64,000 nucleotides of DNA from Liquidambar formosana (lineage: Eukaryota > Streptophyta > Magnoliopsida > Saxifragales > Altingiaceae): contig CM077826.1 in assembly GCA_039720395.1 (NCBI GenBank), positions 14,813,962 through 14,877,961 on the forward strand, written 5' to 3'. Made by a program: the position numbers and the translations under genes. Below are positions 34,861 to 45,528 of the stretch, one piece after another; positions within the stretch are counted from its first letter, which is position 1, and every line of letters begins with the position of its first letter. The notes under the pieces were generated by a model that did not search any database, was not told the DNA's origin, and worked only from the letters and a program-made list of their open reading frames with translations.

Positions 34861-35194
34861 GAGAGAGCTTTGAGGAACTCCGGAAGGGGAAGGGATTCCG
34901 AGATTGAGGGGAGGGAGAAAATAACAGAGAGTTGACTGGTGAGAAAGAGAAAAAGCTTACTGAGCTCAAAGGAAGAGACACTGTCGAGTTGACAGTGGAC
35001 TTGAGGGACAGTTTGAATACTAATCTGCTTTATTTGTAAGATGCACAAGCATTTTTTATTATTATTATTATTTTTTTTTTATAGTAGGATCGTATAAGTT
35101 GTTTAGATAGTGATTTTGCTACATGTAAAATATGTTTGGACTAACCCCTCTGTAGGGAAGTTGGTTTAATAACGGGGAAGGTAAACTAGTGAAG

Positions 35195-35275
35195 TCATGC
35201 GTACGTATGTTTATACCATGCGTACGCATGACAAATCATGTGTACGCATATCAATAGTATGCATACGTATGTTCA
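35195..35275. repeat. Palindromic GTACGCAT motif cluster in LTR B
   Basis: Contains the perfect 14-bp palindrome CATGCGTACGCATG (35217-35230) and at least three near-copies (TGCGTACGTATG, GTGTACGCAT, GCATACGTATG). The same cluster occurs in solo LTR A near 28105-28185. Confidence 0.7.
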
Positions 35276-35939
35276 TTTTGTTTCTCGGATTTTTGTTATT
35301 TTATTAGTGTAAACATGACTCTCAATAAACCAGAATCATTATTTTCATTATTATTTTTTATTAGTGTAATCATTACTTTCATCATTACTTTCATTATATC
35401 AATAACATCTTACTATTCATTTGATTATTATATTTTAAGTTGGGAATCATAAATATGTGTACGCATGATCATTATTTGTTTTAATTTGTATTTGTTTATT
35501 TCGTGTTCCATATGTTTCTTGTTTATCTTATGTTTTATAGGTCTTGTGTATATATTTTCTTATTGCTTTGTGCTATGAACATATCATTCGTGTGTGTTTT
35601 TAATTACTGTATGATATAAGGTGATTAGGTTAAATCAAAATATTAAATATGGTCAATGAATACAAAATGAGGACTGGTTTATTATCAGGCATTGTTGGGT
35701 GTCTAACACCTTCCCAGCATGTGCCTTAGTTCCGAACCTTTTTCTAGTCAACAAAATTGGTTCTGGCCTTCTAGGTAGCGACTCTTATTCATGTGTTGAT
35801 CCTTCAGGGTTAGCACCACCATTAGAAGCAAAGAGCAAGTAAAAAAAAAAACAAGCGAGCGCGTGGTGAAAACAGGTGCGCTCACACTTATGCTTCCATA
35901 AGTCTTGTAAAATGGACTTCTCGCTAATTTTTCCTAAAG

Positions 35940-36430
35940 ACTAGTGGAATAAGTAGTGCTTGAAATGAAAGAGAGAAGACATTTTAGGCATGAAGCATCA
36001 CTTATTGCTTGGGCAATGATTAAAGAAAAATTCCAATCATGAATTCAACAATTCTAAAATTTATCAGTATCTACACATTTTAAGTTAAGTGCTTACTATA
36101 TAAAGAAAATGACCAAACACTTTTGGTTCTTTTGGGATAGATTCAATGAGAGAATAATTGAGCCAAACCTTTGTGGGGAAGATTTTATAGCGTTATGTTT
36201 GAGATATTTTATTAAGTTCAAGAAAGAGGTTGAAAACTGATTATTATTTTACAAGAATTTCCATAGATATCTTAAGTGGTTGTAGAAGTCCGTTCATTGC
36301 CAGCTAAATGCCTTAGAAGACCCTTCTCCTCTTAAGAATGAAACTAGTTGCATCATTTCATTCAAATCTTCTAATAATTTTTGACAAATTGTGGACATAT
36401 TTAGCTTATGTGGTTGTTTATTGTTTGCTT
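35940..36430. repeat. Right arm of a diverged inverted duplication
   Basis: Reverse-complement homologue of 26870-27418, as described there. No coding frame. Confidence 0.5.
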
Positions 36431-37092
36431 TTAAATCATGGCCGCTACTTCAACTGATGCAATACATGCTAATTATAATTTTCCAGCATATTGTAATTTT
36501 AATTTTATTGTTGTAAGATTTAGTGGGCTATGTCAATGGGAGTAGCTATTCCTTTCAGTTTTTCTGGACATGTTATTATATATTTAGATATGTGTAGTTT
36601 TTGAGACATTACTTTTTTCTAAGAAAAAAAGAACGTAGCTTTGTTGTTAGATTTCATTTTCTTCCTTTTTTCCCTTCTAAGAAAAAAAAATGTAGTTAAG
36701 GCAATATATCATATATCATATATGTGAGTCCATAATAGGTGGTTTATGTAGGTATCTAAAATATATTATGCATTTATCCAATGAAAATGCTAGATGTGTC
36801 ATGTATATGAATTTAAGTCAAGGTTGAAGAAATATATAATACAATTTATTAACTTTCAGGAAAAACAAATGATTAAACATATGTTTTCAACAACTTTTTC
36901 CTGTTAAACAAACACAACCAGGAAAGCAACTTTCCTTTTATTTACTTTACTCTAATCTCCTTTTCCTACATGCTACTTTCTTGCATACATTCCCGATAGT
37001 CAAACAGAGCAATATATTTTTCCATTATTTGGAACCTTACAAAACATAAACATAGATCGTTACTAAACTATGCCCAATGCAACTGTATGGTT

Positions 37093-37433
37093 TGTTGGGA
37101 AGTCCTACGTCCCACATTGATTAAATATTGAGTTCAATAAGGCTTCATATACCTATTTGGGCCCTCCACTTAATAGCTTAGACTTTTAGGTTAGGAACTT
37201 AACATGGTATCAAAGCCCGTTATTGTTGTTTGTGGTTGGGTTTATTCCGTTTGTGAGTTTGTTGTTGTTGTCCATGTGACAAGCTTCTTGTTGTCTTGTT
37301 AGGCCTACATGTGAGGGGAGTGTTGGGAAGTCCCACTTCCCACATTGATTAAAATAGTAAGTTTAATACGGCTTCTTTTTGGAGTTTGGACCCTCCATTT
37401 AATAGCTTAGGCTTTTAGGTTGGAAACTTAACA
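37093..37433 (+). mobile_element. Complete TRIM (miniature LTR retrotransposon), 341 bp
   Basis: Two direct LTRs, 37093-37204 (112 bp) and 37321-37433 (113 bp), both start TGTTGGGAAGTCC and end AACTTAACA. The primer-binding site TGGTATCAAAGC (37205-37216) abuts the left LTR and matches the initiator-Met tRNA end (expected TGGTATCAGAGC) at 11 of 12 bases. A purine tract GTGAGGGGAG (37311-37320) abuts the right LTR. A perfect 5-bp target duplication TGGTT lies at 37088-37092 and 37434-37438. The 116-bp interior has no coding capacity, so mobility would depend on proteins from another element. Confidence 0.92.
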
Positions 37434-37438
37434 TGGTT

Positions 37439-38829
37439 AATTTGAAGAATCTTTAATTATGACCATAATAGGACATTTGTAAGTGCTGGTTGATAGTACT
37501 TCATTTGGTTGTTGAGTACCTAAGATTTATTTGTACCTAGGATCATCTCATGGCTTCCACTGTGTTGGTATTGCTTTGAGCACATGACTTTATTTTGATG
37601 TTGTGCACATGTTCGATGAAACTACTGAGTGGCATCCTAGGTCACGGTCTATGTATATGAAGTTTGTTTATATTAAATACGAAGACTTGCATGTTGTTGG
37701 AACTTTGGAAGTTGGAATACAAGGGTGGGCCCAGAGGTTCACCATATTGGCTGTTCTTAATATTTTCAGTCTTGATGGCTGTAGTCTTCTTCTAGAAGGT
37801 ATATATGATTTGATAAGTAATGGTCACAGATTTTCTGTTGCACTTTTAAATATTCAGAATGTGCTTTAACACTTGTGTTCTGGATTTTCATATCCACATT
37901 GATTCATCATTTGTGTGTTTTTTTGGTGGAATTACCTGTCCCTTGTGCCCTCCTTCCTTCAAAGCTAGAATTTGTCATGCTTTCAGAGTTCGTTTATGCA
38001 TAAACTCCATTTGGTTGCTTGATTGCTTAGAGGACAAAAATATTGATTAGTGTATTTGGTGCAACAATCCACCAGTAAATCCTATTATCTTTCTTTTTCT
38101 TTTCTTTTTTTTTCCTATTTTGGAATCTGGGTTTCTTTCCTGCAAAACTAATATTTGTCAATCCAGAAGCCTAATTCAAGTTTGATGAAAATTGAGAACT
38201 GTATGTATCCTTTTGACCATTAATAAAGCATAGAAAGTATGTGGGCATTGCCCTAATAAAAACCTTGCCAATTATGTGTAATAGCTAGTTCTTAAAATCT
38301 ATTGTTCAAGCTGGAAGAGATGGGATTTTTTACTTTATTTTATTTTTTTTAAATTGTAAAGTTGGATGATAAATTCAACAGCCATGGCTTTATGAGTTTA
38401 AGAACAATTCCCTACTACCTATTTTGCTTTTGATTCCTTTACATAATGATTTGTCTATAGTTTTACAGGGTTAGAGTGTGGAAAGATCATCAATTGGATT
38501 TTGGATATTGTCATCAGGATTATTATTTTTCAGTTTCATAATCGTGGAATTAAAACAGTCCCAAATAGAGTAATGACTCTAAGTTTGTAACTCTGTATCC
38601 TCTGCAATGTAAAATTTCCTGCAGCCCTGCAGCTTTCTGCTTTTCATGATTACGACTTTGGGCTAGAGTGTTTTATTTATCTGTTTTTAGTAAACCTTAA
38701 ATAAAAAAATCAGCTATCCAACGTGCCATCATGTGAAGAAACAATTCAGGAATGCAGGATATTCTCATTGCAGAGGATAGGAGCCCTGTCGATATATCCT
38801 AACCCTTGGCCTTCTCTTCTCTTTCCTAG
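37439..38829. other. Region upstream of HUS1
   Basis: No ORF with a family signature. A candidate acceptor TTTCCTAG ends at about 38829, 50 bp before the HUS1 ATG. The leader may be spliced, or this may be the HUS1 promoter. Confidence 0.4.
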
Positions 38830-38879
38830 GGCAGTACCTCCAATCATTTTCCTAATAAAGGAAATAGAAAGACAGAGAG

Positions 38880-39851
38880 ATGAAGTTCAAGGCATTTCTC
38901 ACAGACAATGGCGTAAACCTCTTAGAAAAGAGGTTCCTACCAGCCCTTGACAAAATGGGAAGAATCTGCCACCTCTACCTAACCCGGGACCACACCATCT
39001 TTCTCCACAACCTCCTTAACGGCGACGGGATCCAATCCATTGCCCAGTTCCGCAAAGAAGCTCTTTTCGATGACTACCGCATTTCCAGTCAAAATGACGA
39101 CCGCATCGCTTTCACCATCGACCTCTCCCTCCTCCATCGTGCCCTTCGTAGCAGCGTCAGCATCTATACTGAAGTTAGTGGTAATTTTGGTGGTGGGACC
39201 ACTGTGAACCGCCTCCAAATCAAATTGGTGAAGAAGCTGCCTCCAAATTGTACCCAACCGATGCCTTTTCTCACCTTTGAATCAAAGGGTTATAAATCGG
39301 CGGTCATCCAAGATGTACCAATCTCAAAACCTTTGTCTAGGGCTGATGTACTTGAACTTCAATCTGCTCTTGATATGGCACAAGATATGCCTCGGACTCT
39401 GGTTCAGGTTCCAGATATGAATCAGTTGCAGAATTTCATGGATCGAATGAAGCATGTTGGTGACTTGCTTAATGTCTCTATAAGCAAGTATGGGGATTTA
39501 CATGTACAGATTTCAACGACTTTGATCACACTTGGCGCAGAGTTTCGGAAGCTGTTGGTTATTGGAGAACAAGCTGAAGTCCCAGCTAGTGATCGAAACC
39601 TGAGTGCACAGTCTCGGTCAGAGAGGGCAATGCAGAGGGGAGATGCTCAATCTGTGCAAGTGAGTATGAAGCACTTTGCAAAGAGTCTTCAGTGTCACTT
39701 GGCCAAGCCAGATTGTGCTTTCTATGGCATTGCTCCACAGGGTGCTTGCTTGACTGTGATATTCCAGTTCTATATTCCAGGTTCCCGTCAAACTGATAAA
39801 TCAATTAGCTTACATTGCAGGCTTCCAGTACTTGACCCAGGGTCAAATTGA
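38880..39851 (+). CDS. HUS1: Checkpoint protein HUS1 (9-1-1 clamp subunit)
   Basis: A 323-residue single-exon gene matching the HUS1 family over its whole length. It opens with the conserved 'MKFKAFLTDNGVNLLEKRF', and the Met is the natural start. HUS1 forms the ring-shaped RAD9-RAD1-HUS1 clamp in the nucleus. The clamp is loaded at damaged DNA and activates ATR signalling; in plants it also acts in meiotic repair. A plant insertion is visible as a polar stretch around residues 240-262 (Ser/Arg/Gln-rich). The conserved C-terminal strands include 'CLTVIFQFYIPG'. It converges on the PPR gene, with 1.6 kb between the stops. From memory, the Arabidopsis orthologue is At1g52530, next to FRS6 (At1g52520). 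Confidence 0.92.
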   Translation: MKFKAFLTDNGVNLLEKRFLPALDKMGRICHLYLTRDHTIFLHNLLNGDGIQSIAQFRKEALFDDYRISSQNDDRIAFTIDLSLLHRALRSSVSIYTEVSGNFGGGTTVNRLQIKLVKKLPPNCTQPMPFLTFESKGYKSAVIQDVPISKPLSRADVLELQSALDMAQDMPRTLVQVPDMNQLQNFMDRMKHVGDLLNVSISKYGDLHVQISTTLITLGAEFRKLLVIGEQAEVPASDRNLSAQSRSERAMQRGDAQSVQVSMKHFAKSLQCHLAKPDCAFYGIAPQGACLTVIFQFYIPGSRQTDKSISLHCRLPVLDPGSN

Positions 39852-41468
39852 AAGCCAGTTTGGTTTACAATCCACGGCTTAAGTCTTTTTATCTTTTTGA
39901 GTGTGATCAGTGAATACGATTCCCTATTAACAATGTGGTTAGACATTTCGCAGTTGCAGGGTACCTCTCTATGCAACCATAGTTTTTCCCAAAAGTGCAT
40001 TTTATTTTTTCCTGCTTTTCTGTTGTTCCCTCATCTCTCTTTGGTCTGCTAAGGTTTACAAATTTGTTTAGCTCATGCTTCTTCAACCAGTGGTGGCTCA
40101 AGGATGATCCAGTGGTTCAAATATGGATTGGGTGTGCATGTTTGATGATGGTTTCCTCTGGGTGATGGTTGTTACCTTCAGGCACTACGTATAACACAAT
40201 GAATAAATTCAATTTCCATGGGCTATCCAGATGAAACCTTAATTTTTCTTCACCTATGTTCGCACTTTGCAGGTGTTTTAAGCAGAGGGAGAAAAAGCAT
40301 ATCACAACTTAGGAAGTGTGACTTCTACTGCTCTGATCATGGTCCTATTGAATGTGGGTGACAAAATGCTGAGTTTTGGTCCACAAAATTCAATAGAAAC
40401 CCAATTGCACCAAAGATGCAAGAGGAAAGGCCAAAAGCAGAGGTCTGATCTAGGGCATTCAAGCGTAGCCACAATAAGCCCAGTGATTTTATTCTCGAAG
40501 GGCCTCTGTAGTGTTCCAATTTTAGCGTATGCCCTGGAAGAGACCTCTCAAAGGGCCTGAAAGTGGGAAAATTGCAAGAACTGATTTCTAGAAAATGGAA
40601 ATGAAAGCTATCAAAACCTGATGTTAAACCCAGTTCTAGAACAGGTATCAGAGGGCATATGCTAACATAAAGAAGAGGTGAAGGCATCTTAGTCATAGTA
40701 GAAATTCCTGATACCTTACATGTTGAAAAGTAAGAATATGTTGGTAACAGGTTAGAACTAAGCTTCTGAGCAAATTATAGCAAATGACGATGCAATCATC
40801 AGGTTTTGGTGGTAAAGTCTCAAATTATTCAGGAGACTTCTGTTCAAGTTTCATTGGGAGCTTGTGTGGTCTTCACTCAGTGGAGTTTGGTAAGGTAGTT
40901 TAGGATGGGGTGGGATTTAGGGTTAAATTCATTAAGAAGAGGGCCAATAATTGCTGATAGTCTTTGATCCATTGCTCGAGAAGCTGAAACTCAGCTTCCA
41001 CCAACTAGATGGAAAGAAATTTTGAACTACCAAACCTAGTACTGTAGTCTTAGTAAGTAGTACCATTAAAGGTTCGAAAATAGCACGCTAAAGTACCGTC
41101 TTAATTAAATCAGATGTGTATTTGGAAAACTTTGAAAGCAATGAAAATCGCTTGATTTACACCACTAGGGACACATAAAGCTCGCTTAGACATTGCAAAG
41201 CCTAAGTTTTGAAATATATCCTGTCAAATAAAATGTTTATATGAAGGGGAAACAATGATTACTATGTAGAATCAACTCTTATCACATCAAAATAAGAATG
41301 GAACATGTTACTTGATCCATAAATTAAGTTCTTATAGTTAGATTTGGTGACTTTTGTCAAGTCATGCCTTCCCACAGTTCCGAAGTAGCCTAAATGTATC
41401 TCTATACCCCAACATCAGAGGCTCTTTAGAGAATGAAAATAAGTACAATATGTTTTTTTATTGAACTC
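39852..41468. other. Intergenic region between convergent HUS1 and PPR genes
   Basis: Must hold the two 3'UTRs. No further coding signature; short ORFs at 40318-40696 look random. Confidence 0.45.
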
Positions 41469-43742
41469 TCACCAATAATCTTTACAAGAACATAAGCCGT
41501 TCCTAAAATGGTGGAATCGAGTTCGATCCCTAACAATCACTTCTCTATCATAAACCCTTGATACCAACTTTGCCACATGGTGACAATCCACACACATTCT
41601 AAGGTTTTTCACGATCCTAATTGTGACCCCATGTCCTGAACTGATCAGCCCAAAGGCAATAGCCAACTTCTCACTGTGCCAGTAAAGTGCACACTCTTTC
41701 TCCTCTTCTCCTATATCAAGGAACACCTCAGAAGTATCAGGCAAATACCCTGCAAATTTCAAGTCTTTTGTCATTTCATCCAACTTAGAGTAGATTTCTT
41801 CAGATTGAGGGTGTGACTGGTCCCCAGCTACAAATTCATGAACAAGACCGTTCATCTCAATCAAACTGCAACCTGGGGATTTCTTGATTCCCCTATCCGT
41901 CATCAATTTCCTTAATTTGCGCAAGCTTTCCAATCTATTGCAAGCTGCATATATATTACATAGCAGGACATAAACAGCCCCATTTTCAGGCTCTAACTCA
42001 AGAAGCTGTTTAGCTGCCATTTCAGCCATTTCTGCATCTTTATGAACTCTACAAGCACCAAGAAGAGCTCCCCACACAATTGAATTTGGTTTCACTGGCA
42101 TATTCATTATAACCTCATGAGCTTCTCTTAAATGCCCAGCTCGGCCAAGAAGATCAACCATGCACCCATAATGTACTACATTGGGCTCAATCCCATGTTG
42201 GGTGGTCATGCTAGCAAAGAACTTTCTCCCTTTATCTACCATACCAGCATGGGTGCAAGCACAAAGAATACCAATGTAAGTTATCTCATCCGGTGTTATT
42301 GAAGTTTTCATCATCTGAGAGAACATGTCAAGAGCTTCTTCTCCACATCCATTAATGGCAAGACCAACAATCATGGCTGTCCATGTAAATTTGTCCCTCT
42401 GAGGCATCTCATTGAATATGTTTAATGCTTTCTCCACATTTCCACATTTAAAATACATGTCTATGAGTGCATTCCCAACAAAGGTGTCATTCTTGATTTT
42501 ATTTTTGTCGATGAAAGCCTTTATCCATTCCCCTATTCCAAGCGCCCCCAGATGCGCACAGGCTGTAAGAATGCTAACCATGGTGAATTCATCTGGTTTT
42601 ATATTTGTAGTTTGCATCTCACGAAAAAGTGTCAAAGCCTCCTTGAATTGATTCTCGCGAAGGTACCCATCAATCATGGCTGTCCATGAAACAAAGTCCC
42701 TTTGGGGCATTTGGTCAAAAAAATTTCGAGCTAGATCAACTTGTCCAGAATGTATGAACCCCGTGACAATGGCAGTCCATGAAATTACATCCCTCTTCAT
42801 CATACTGTCAAATATCCCAAGCGCCACATCCATTTCCTCACAAGCTGCATACATGTTGATCAAAGCATTTTCCAATGTCATATTGGATTTGACCTCACAA
42901 TTTTTGACATAACGATGTACCCGCTTGCCAGCATCTAAATCCTTCAATTTGGAGCAAGCTGAAAGCACTGAAACAAGTGTAACCGAAGTGGGTAACACTC
43001 TCTCCTTCTCCATCTCATCAAAAAGCTTCCTCGACTCATTGAATTGCTTAATTCGATTATACCCAGAAATCAATGCATTCCAAGTAATGACATCCCTCTT
43101 ATAACTCATATTAAAAATCCCGCGAGCAATATCAACTTGGCCACACAAAGAGTACATATGTATCAAAGCATTTTGAACAAACACATGAAAACCAAATCCA
43201 AACTTGACTATATGAGCATGCAACTCTTTTCCACATTCCACTGCGATATCGGGTGTAAATCCCTTGAGCAAGAAGGGGAACGTGTAATTGTCTGGTTTGA
43301 CATTCCTCTTTAACATATCTAAGTACATAGAAAATGCACATTTGGGATTATCTATCCTAGAATAGCCTTTGATCATTGTGTTCCAAATAAATATATTCGG
43401 TTCAGGAATTTTATCGAACACAAGACGGGCATGGTTCATATCACCCGTTTCATGACTACAACAAAAGGAAATAATTCGAGTTTGCACAACTGGGTTCAAT
43501 GCGAGGCCTGCTCGGATTGTTTGGGAGTGAATTTGCTTGAGCTGGTCCATGGATTTGCAGTTTTCAAAGAGACAGAGTGATGGGTAGTTCTCTTGAGAGG
43601 AGTGAAGGTGGGTGAGTGGGAAGATGTGGGTTGGAGACGCAGAGGCCATGGAGATCATCTTCTTGAAGAATGGAGTATGGAGGTTTGAAAAGATTAAAGG
43701 CGAGTGAAGGAAGTGGGTTTTGAAAAGGATTGAAAAAGGCAT
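41469..43742 (-). CDS. Pentatricopeptide repeat protein, PLS class with E and DYW domains
   Basis: A 757-residue intronless gene with more than a dozen P, L and S repeats: 'NTMIKGYSR', 'NALIHMYSLCG', 'WTAMIVGLAINGCGEEALDMF' and others. The E domains and a full C-terminal DYW deaminase domain follow. The zinc/catalytic signature is intact: HSE at 689-691, CVDC at 717-720, CSC at 751-753, and the terminal 'DYW'. Such proteins bind organelle transcripts one base per repeat and convert a target C to U. The N-terminus is rich in Phe, His, Ser and Lys with almost no acids, fitting an organelle transit peptide. Met 1 (43742) gives the longest form; Met 29 ('MISMASA') is the alternative. I did not resolve the mitochondrial or plastid target or the edited site. 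Confidence 0.93.
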   Translation of the reverse strand: MPFSILFKTHFLHSPLIFSNLHTPFFKKMISMASASPTHIFPLTHLHSSQENYPSLCLFENCKSMDQLKQIHSQTIRAGLALNPVVQTRIISFCCSHETGDMNHARLVFDKIPEPNIFIWNTMIKGYSRIDNPKCAFSMYLDMLKRNVKPDNYTFPFLLKGFTPDIAVECGKELHAHIVKFGFGFHVFVQNALIHMYSLCGQVDIARGIFNMSYKRDVITWNALISGYNRIKQFNESRKLFDEMEKERVLPTSVTLVSVLSACSKLKDLDAGKRVHRYVKNCEVKSNMTLENALINMYAACEEMDVALGIFDSMMKRDVISWTAIVTGFIHSGQVDLARNFFDQMPQRDFVSWTAMIDGYLRENQFKEALTLFREMQTTNIKPDEFTMVSILTACAHLGALGIGEWIKAFIDKNKIKNDTFVGNALIDMYFKCGNVEKALNIFNEMPQRDKFTWTAMIVGLAINGCGEEALDMFSQMMKTSITPDEITYIGILCACTHAGMVDKGRKFFASMTTQHGIEPNVVHYGCMVDLLGRAGHLREAHEVIMNMPVKPNSIVWGALLGACRVHKDAEMAEMAAKQLLELEPENGAVYVLLCNIYAACNRLESLRKLRKLMTDRGIKKSPGCSLIEMNGLVHEFVAGDQSHPQSEEIYSKLDEMTKDLKFAGYLPDTSEVFLDIGEEEKECALYWHSEKLAIAFGLISSGHGVTIRIVKNLRMCVDCHHVAKLVSRVYDREVIVRDRTRFHHFRNGLCSCKDYW

Positions 43743-45528
43743 ATAAGGAAGTGGGTTTTACTCTGAAGAGAAAACAAAATGATGGTGATAAATAACTCAT
43801 CTGAACTTAGGAGATCATGTGAAGACACATGCATAGTGGTGGAAAAGAATGTGCAGTGTCACGATCAGCTAAAAGGGTTTTAAAATGAGGATGGCAAAGG
43901 GTGAAGTTTAAGACAGGGTGGTGGGTTTGAGATGAAGAGCTCCTAGCTTGACTCCACTCCCAAACCCGTTGTGCCTACACTCGAGCCAAGGGAAGGCAGG
44001 ACAAAGTAGATTAATGCATCATTTAGATAGAGACAAATGGGGATATGACTTGAAAAAATTGGTTGATATGATTTAGTCTGTGCGATTAAAAAACTATAGA
44101 TCACAATTAATAAGAATTGGTTGGGTTCAAGTTTGAAAAGAGTGGTAATGACAAAAGAGAACTAAAAAGGATGACAAAAGTGTCAGACATATAATAAATT
44201 AATGGTAAATGCAAGTTTTCAACTCCTTTATCCAACTTTCTTTTCTCAGTTCTTACTATTGTAAGCCCACCTTATGCAGTGCTTAGAGAGGAACACTTTT
44301 GCTTGAATTTTATTGGGGCCCTTTTCTTTTGGCTAGGTTTTTAACTGCTTGACATGGCATCCATGTTAGTAGCCACATGTTGAGACAAAAAGGATTGGGT
44401 GAAGAGTTGGCCTATATAGGAGAACTCTCAAGTAAACATTACACAAGTACACAACAGCGAGAAAAATAGATGTTTATAACCAACCAAAAATAATTAAGAT
44501 GAGACTCTGTTGAGTACTCTACATTCAATACAAAAAGCTGGTTTGGTGTACAGTAAACAGGATGTTTTAATAGTTTCCATCCATTGATCCATGTTGAAGC
44601 ACACTGCCTTAAACCATCCACTATGCAATCTTGGAAAAATAACTAATGATTAAAATAATAGATATTTGTCACGACATTTTTAGTTTGCCTAGATATAGGT
44701 TCCGACCTTAGCTAGTTTTGCTTATTTTGTGAGCTAAGTTGTAGGAATTATAATCCGCCAAGACCAGTTTTTCTTTATTGATTCTTTTTCATTCTCATTT
44801 CTTCTATTGTACTCTTTTTTCTTCCTTTTAACAATATTTTGAGTAGTGAGCACATTATTATTAAGAATTCTGGGGTGCCAATCTAGTTGGGATGTCAGAA
44901 TCTCTTTGATGCTTCTACTCTTTCATTTTTTTTTTTTAAAAAAAAAAAAAAAATAGCAAGAGCAATTAACCTAACAGATCTCTATTATCTAATATCTTCA
45001 TAGTTGAGGCAGTTAAAGTCGTCATAACATAATGGTACAAGCATGACAACTGAAAGCAAGGAGTGGGAGCATCTTGCAAGAATATTTACCAGTATTTCCC
45101 TAAGCAATGTTGCCAAGGAGAGAGACTTAGGCTTCCTGATCCTACCTAATAGTTGGCAATGGGCCGAGTTCAGGTTTGGTAAAGTTTGGGCAAGCCTAGA
45201 AGTAACCTGCCACCCTTTTATAGGTTATCCCCAAGGAAACAAATATGGGAAAAAGATAATTGATCTGTATAAGCAAACCAAATGATTCAAAGTATCAAAG
45301 TTAGCAGATATGGATAATGAAAGGCATGTCGCGCAAATGATTTACTCAATCCAAGAATCGAAGTTCTAAAAAAAATTTAAGAATAGGAAAAGAGAATCCT
45401 AGATTTGTAAACATCTCATGATAGAAGGAAGAGAAAATGAAGAAATAAATGGAGAGCACTCTTTTAACACAAAATCCATAGAACACGACATCTATACTAC
45501 CAGATGAGAATGAAACCTAAACCTAAAC
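43743..45528. other. Intergenic region upstream of the PPR gene
   Basis: No supported gene. An 80-codon + strand ORF at 45043-45285 has no recognisable domain. A T-run/A-run junction lies near 44930-44953. Confidence 0.4.

Larger units (their letters stand above)
34395..35886 (+). mobile_element. Solo LTR, copy B (1,492 bp)
   Basis: Starts TGTAGACATCCC and ends GTGCGCTCACA. A perfect 5-bp target duplication CTTAT lies at 34390-34394 and 35887-35891. It belongs to the same family as copy A but faces the other way. TATAAATA at 34853-34860 is a plausible U3 TATA box. A cluster of GTACGCAT-type palindromes lies at 35195-35275. Confidence 0.85.
33840..35935 (-). repeat. Dispersed repeat family R, copy 2, split by solo LTR B
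   Basis: Sequence at 33840-34394 and 35887-35935 is one reverse-oriented family R copy. Its start (read from 35935) is 'GGAAAAATTAGCGAGAAGTCC', and the ACTTATG-hairpin lies at about 34360. Solo LTR B interrupts it with a 5-bp duplication, so R is older than the LTR. Confidence 0.6.

Noticed and set aside
42412..43313. Several + strand ORFs opposite the PPR gene
   Set aside because: Shadows of a repetitive, strongly coding minus-strand gene.
45043..45285. 80-codon ORF upstream of the PPR gene
   Set aside because: No recognisable motif or splice context; length is within chance for this region.
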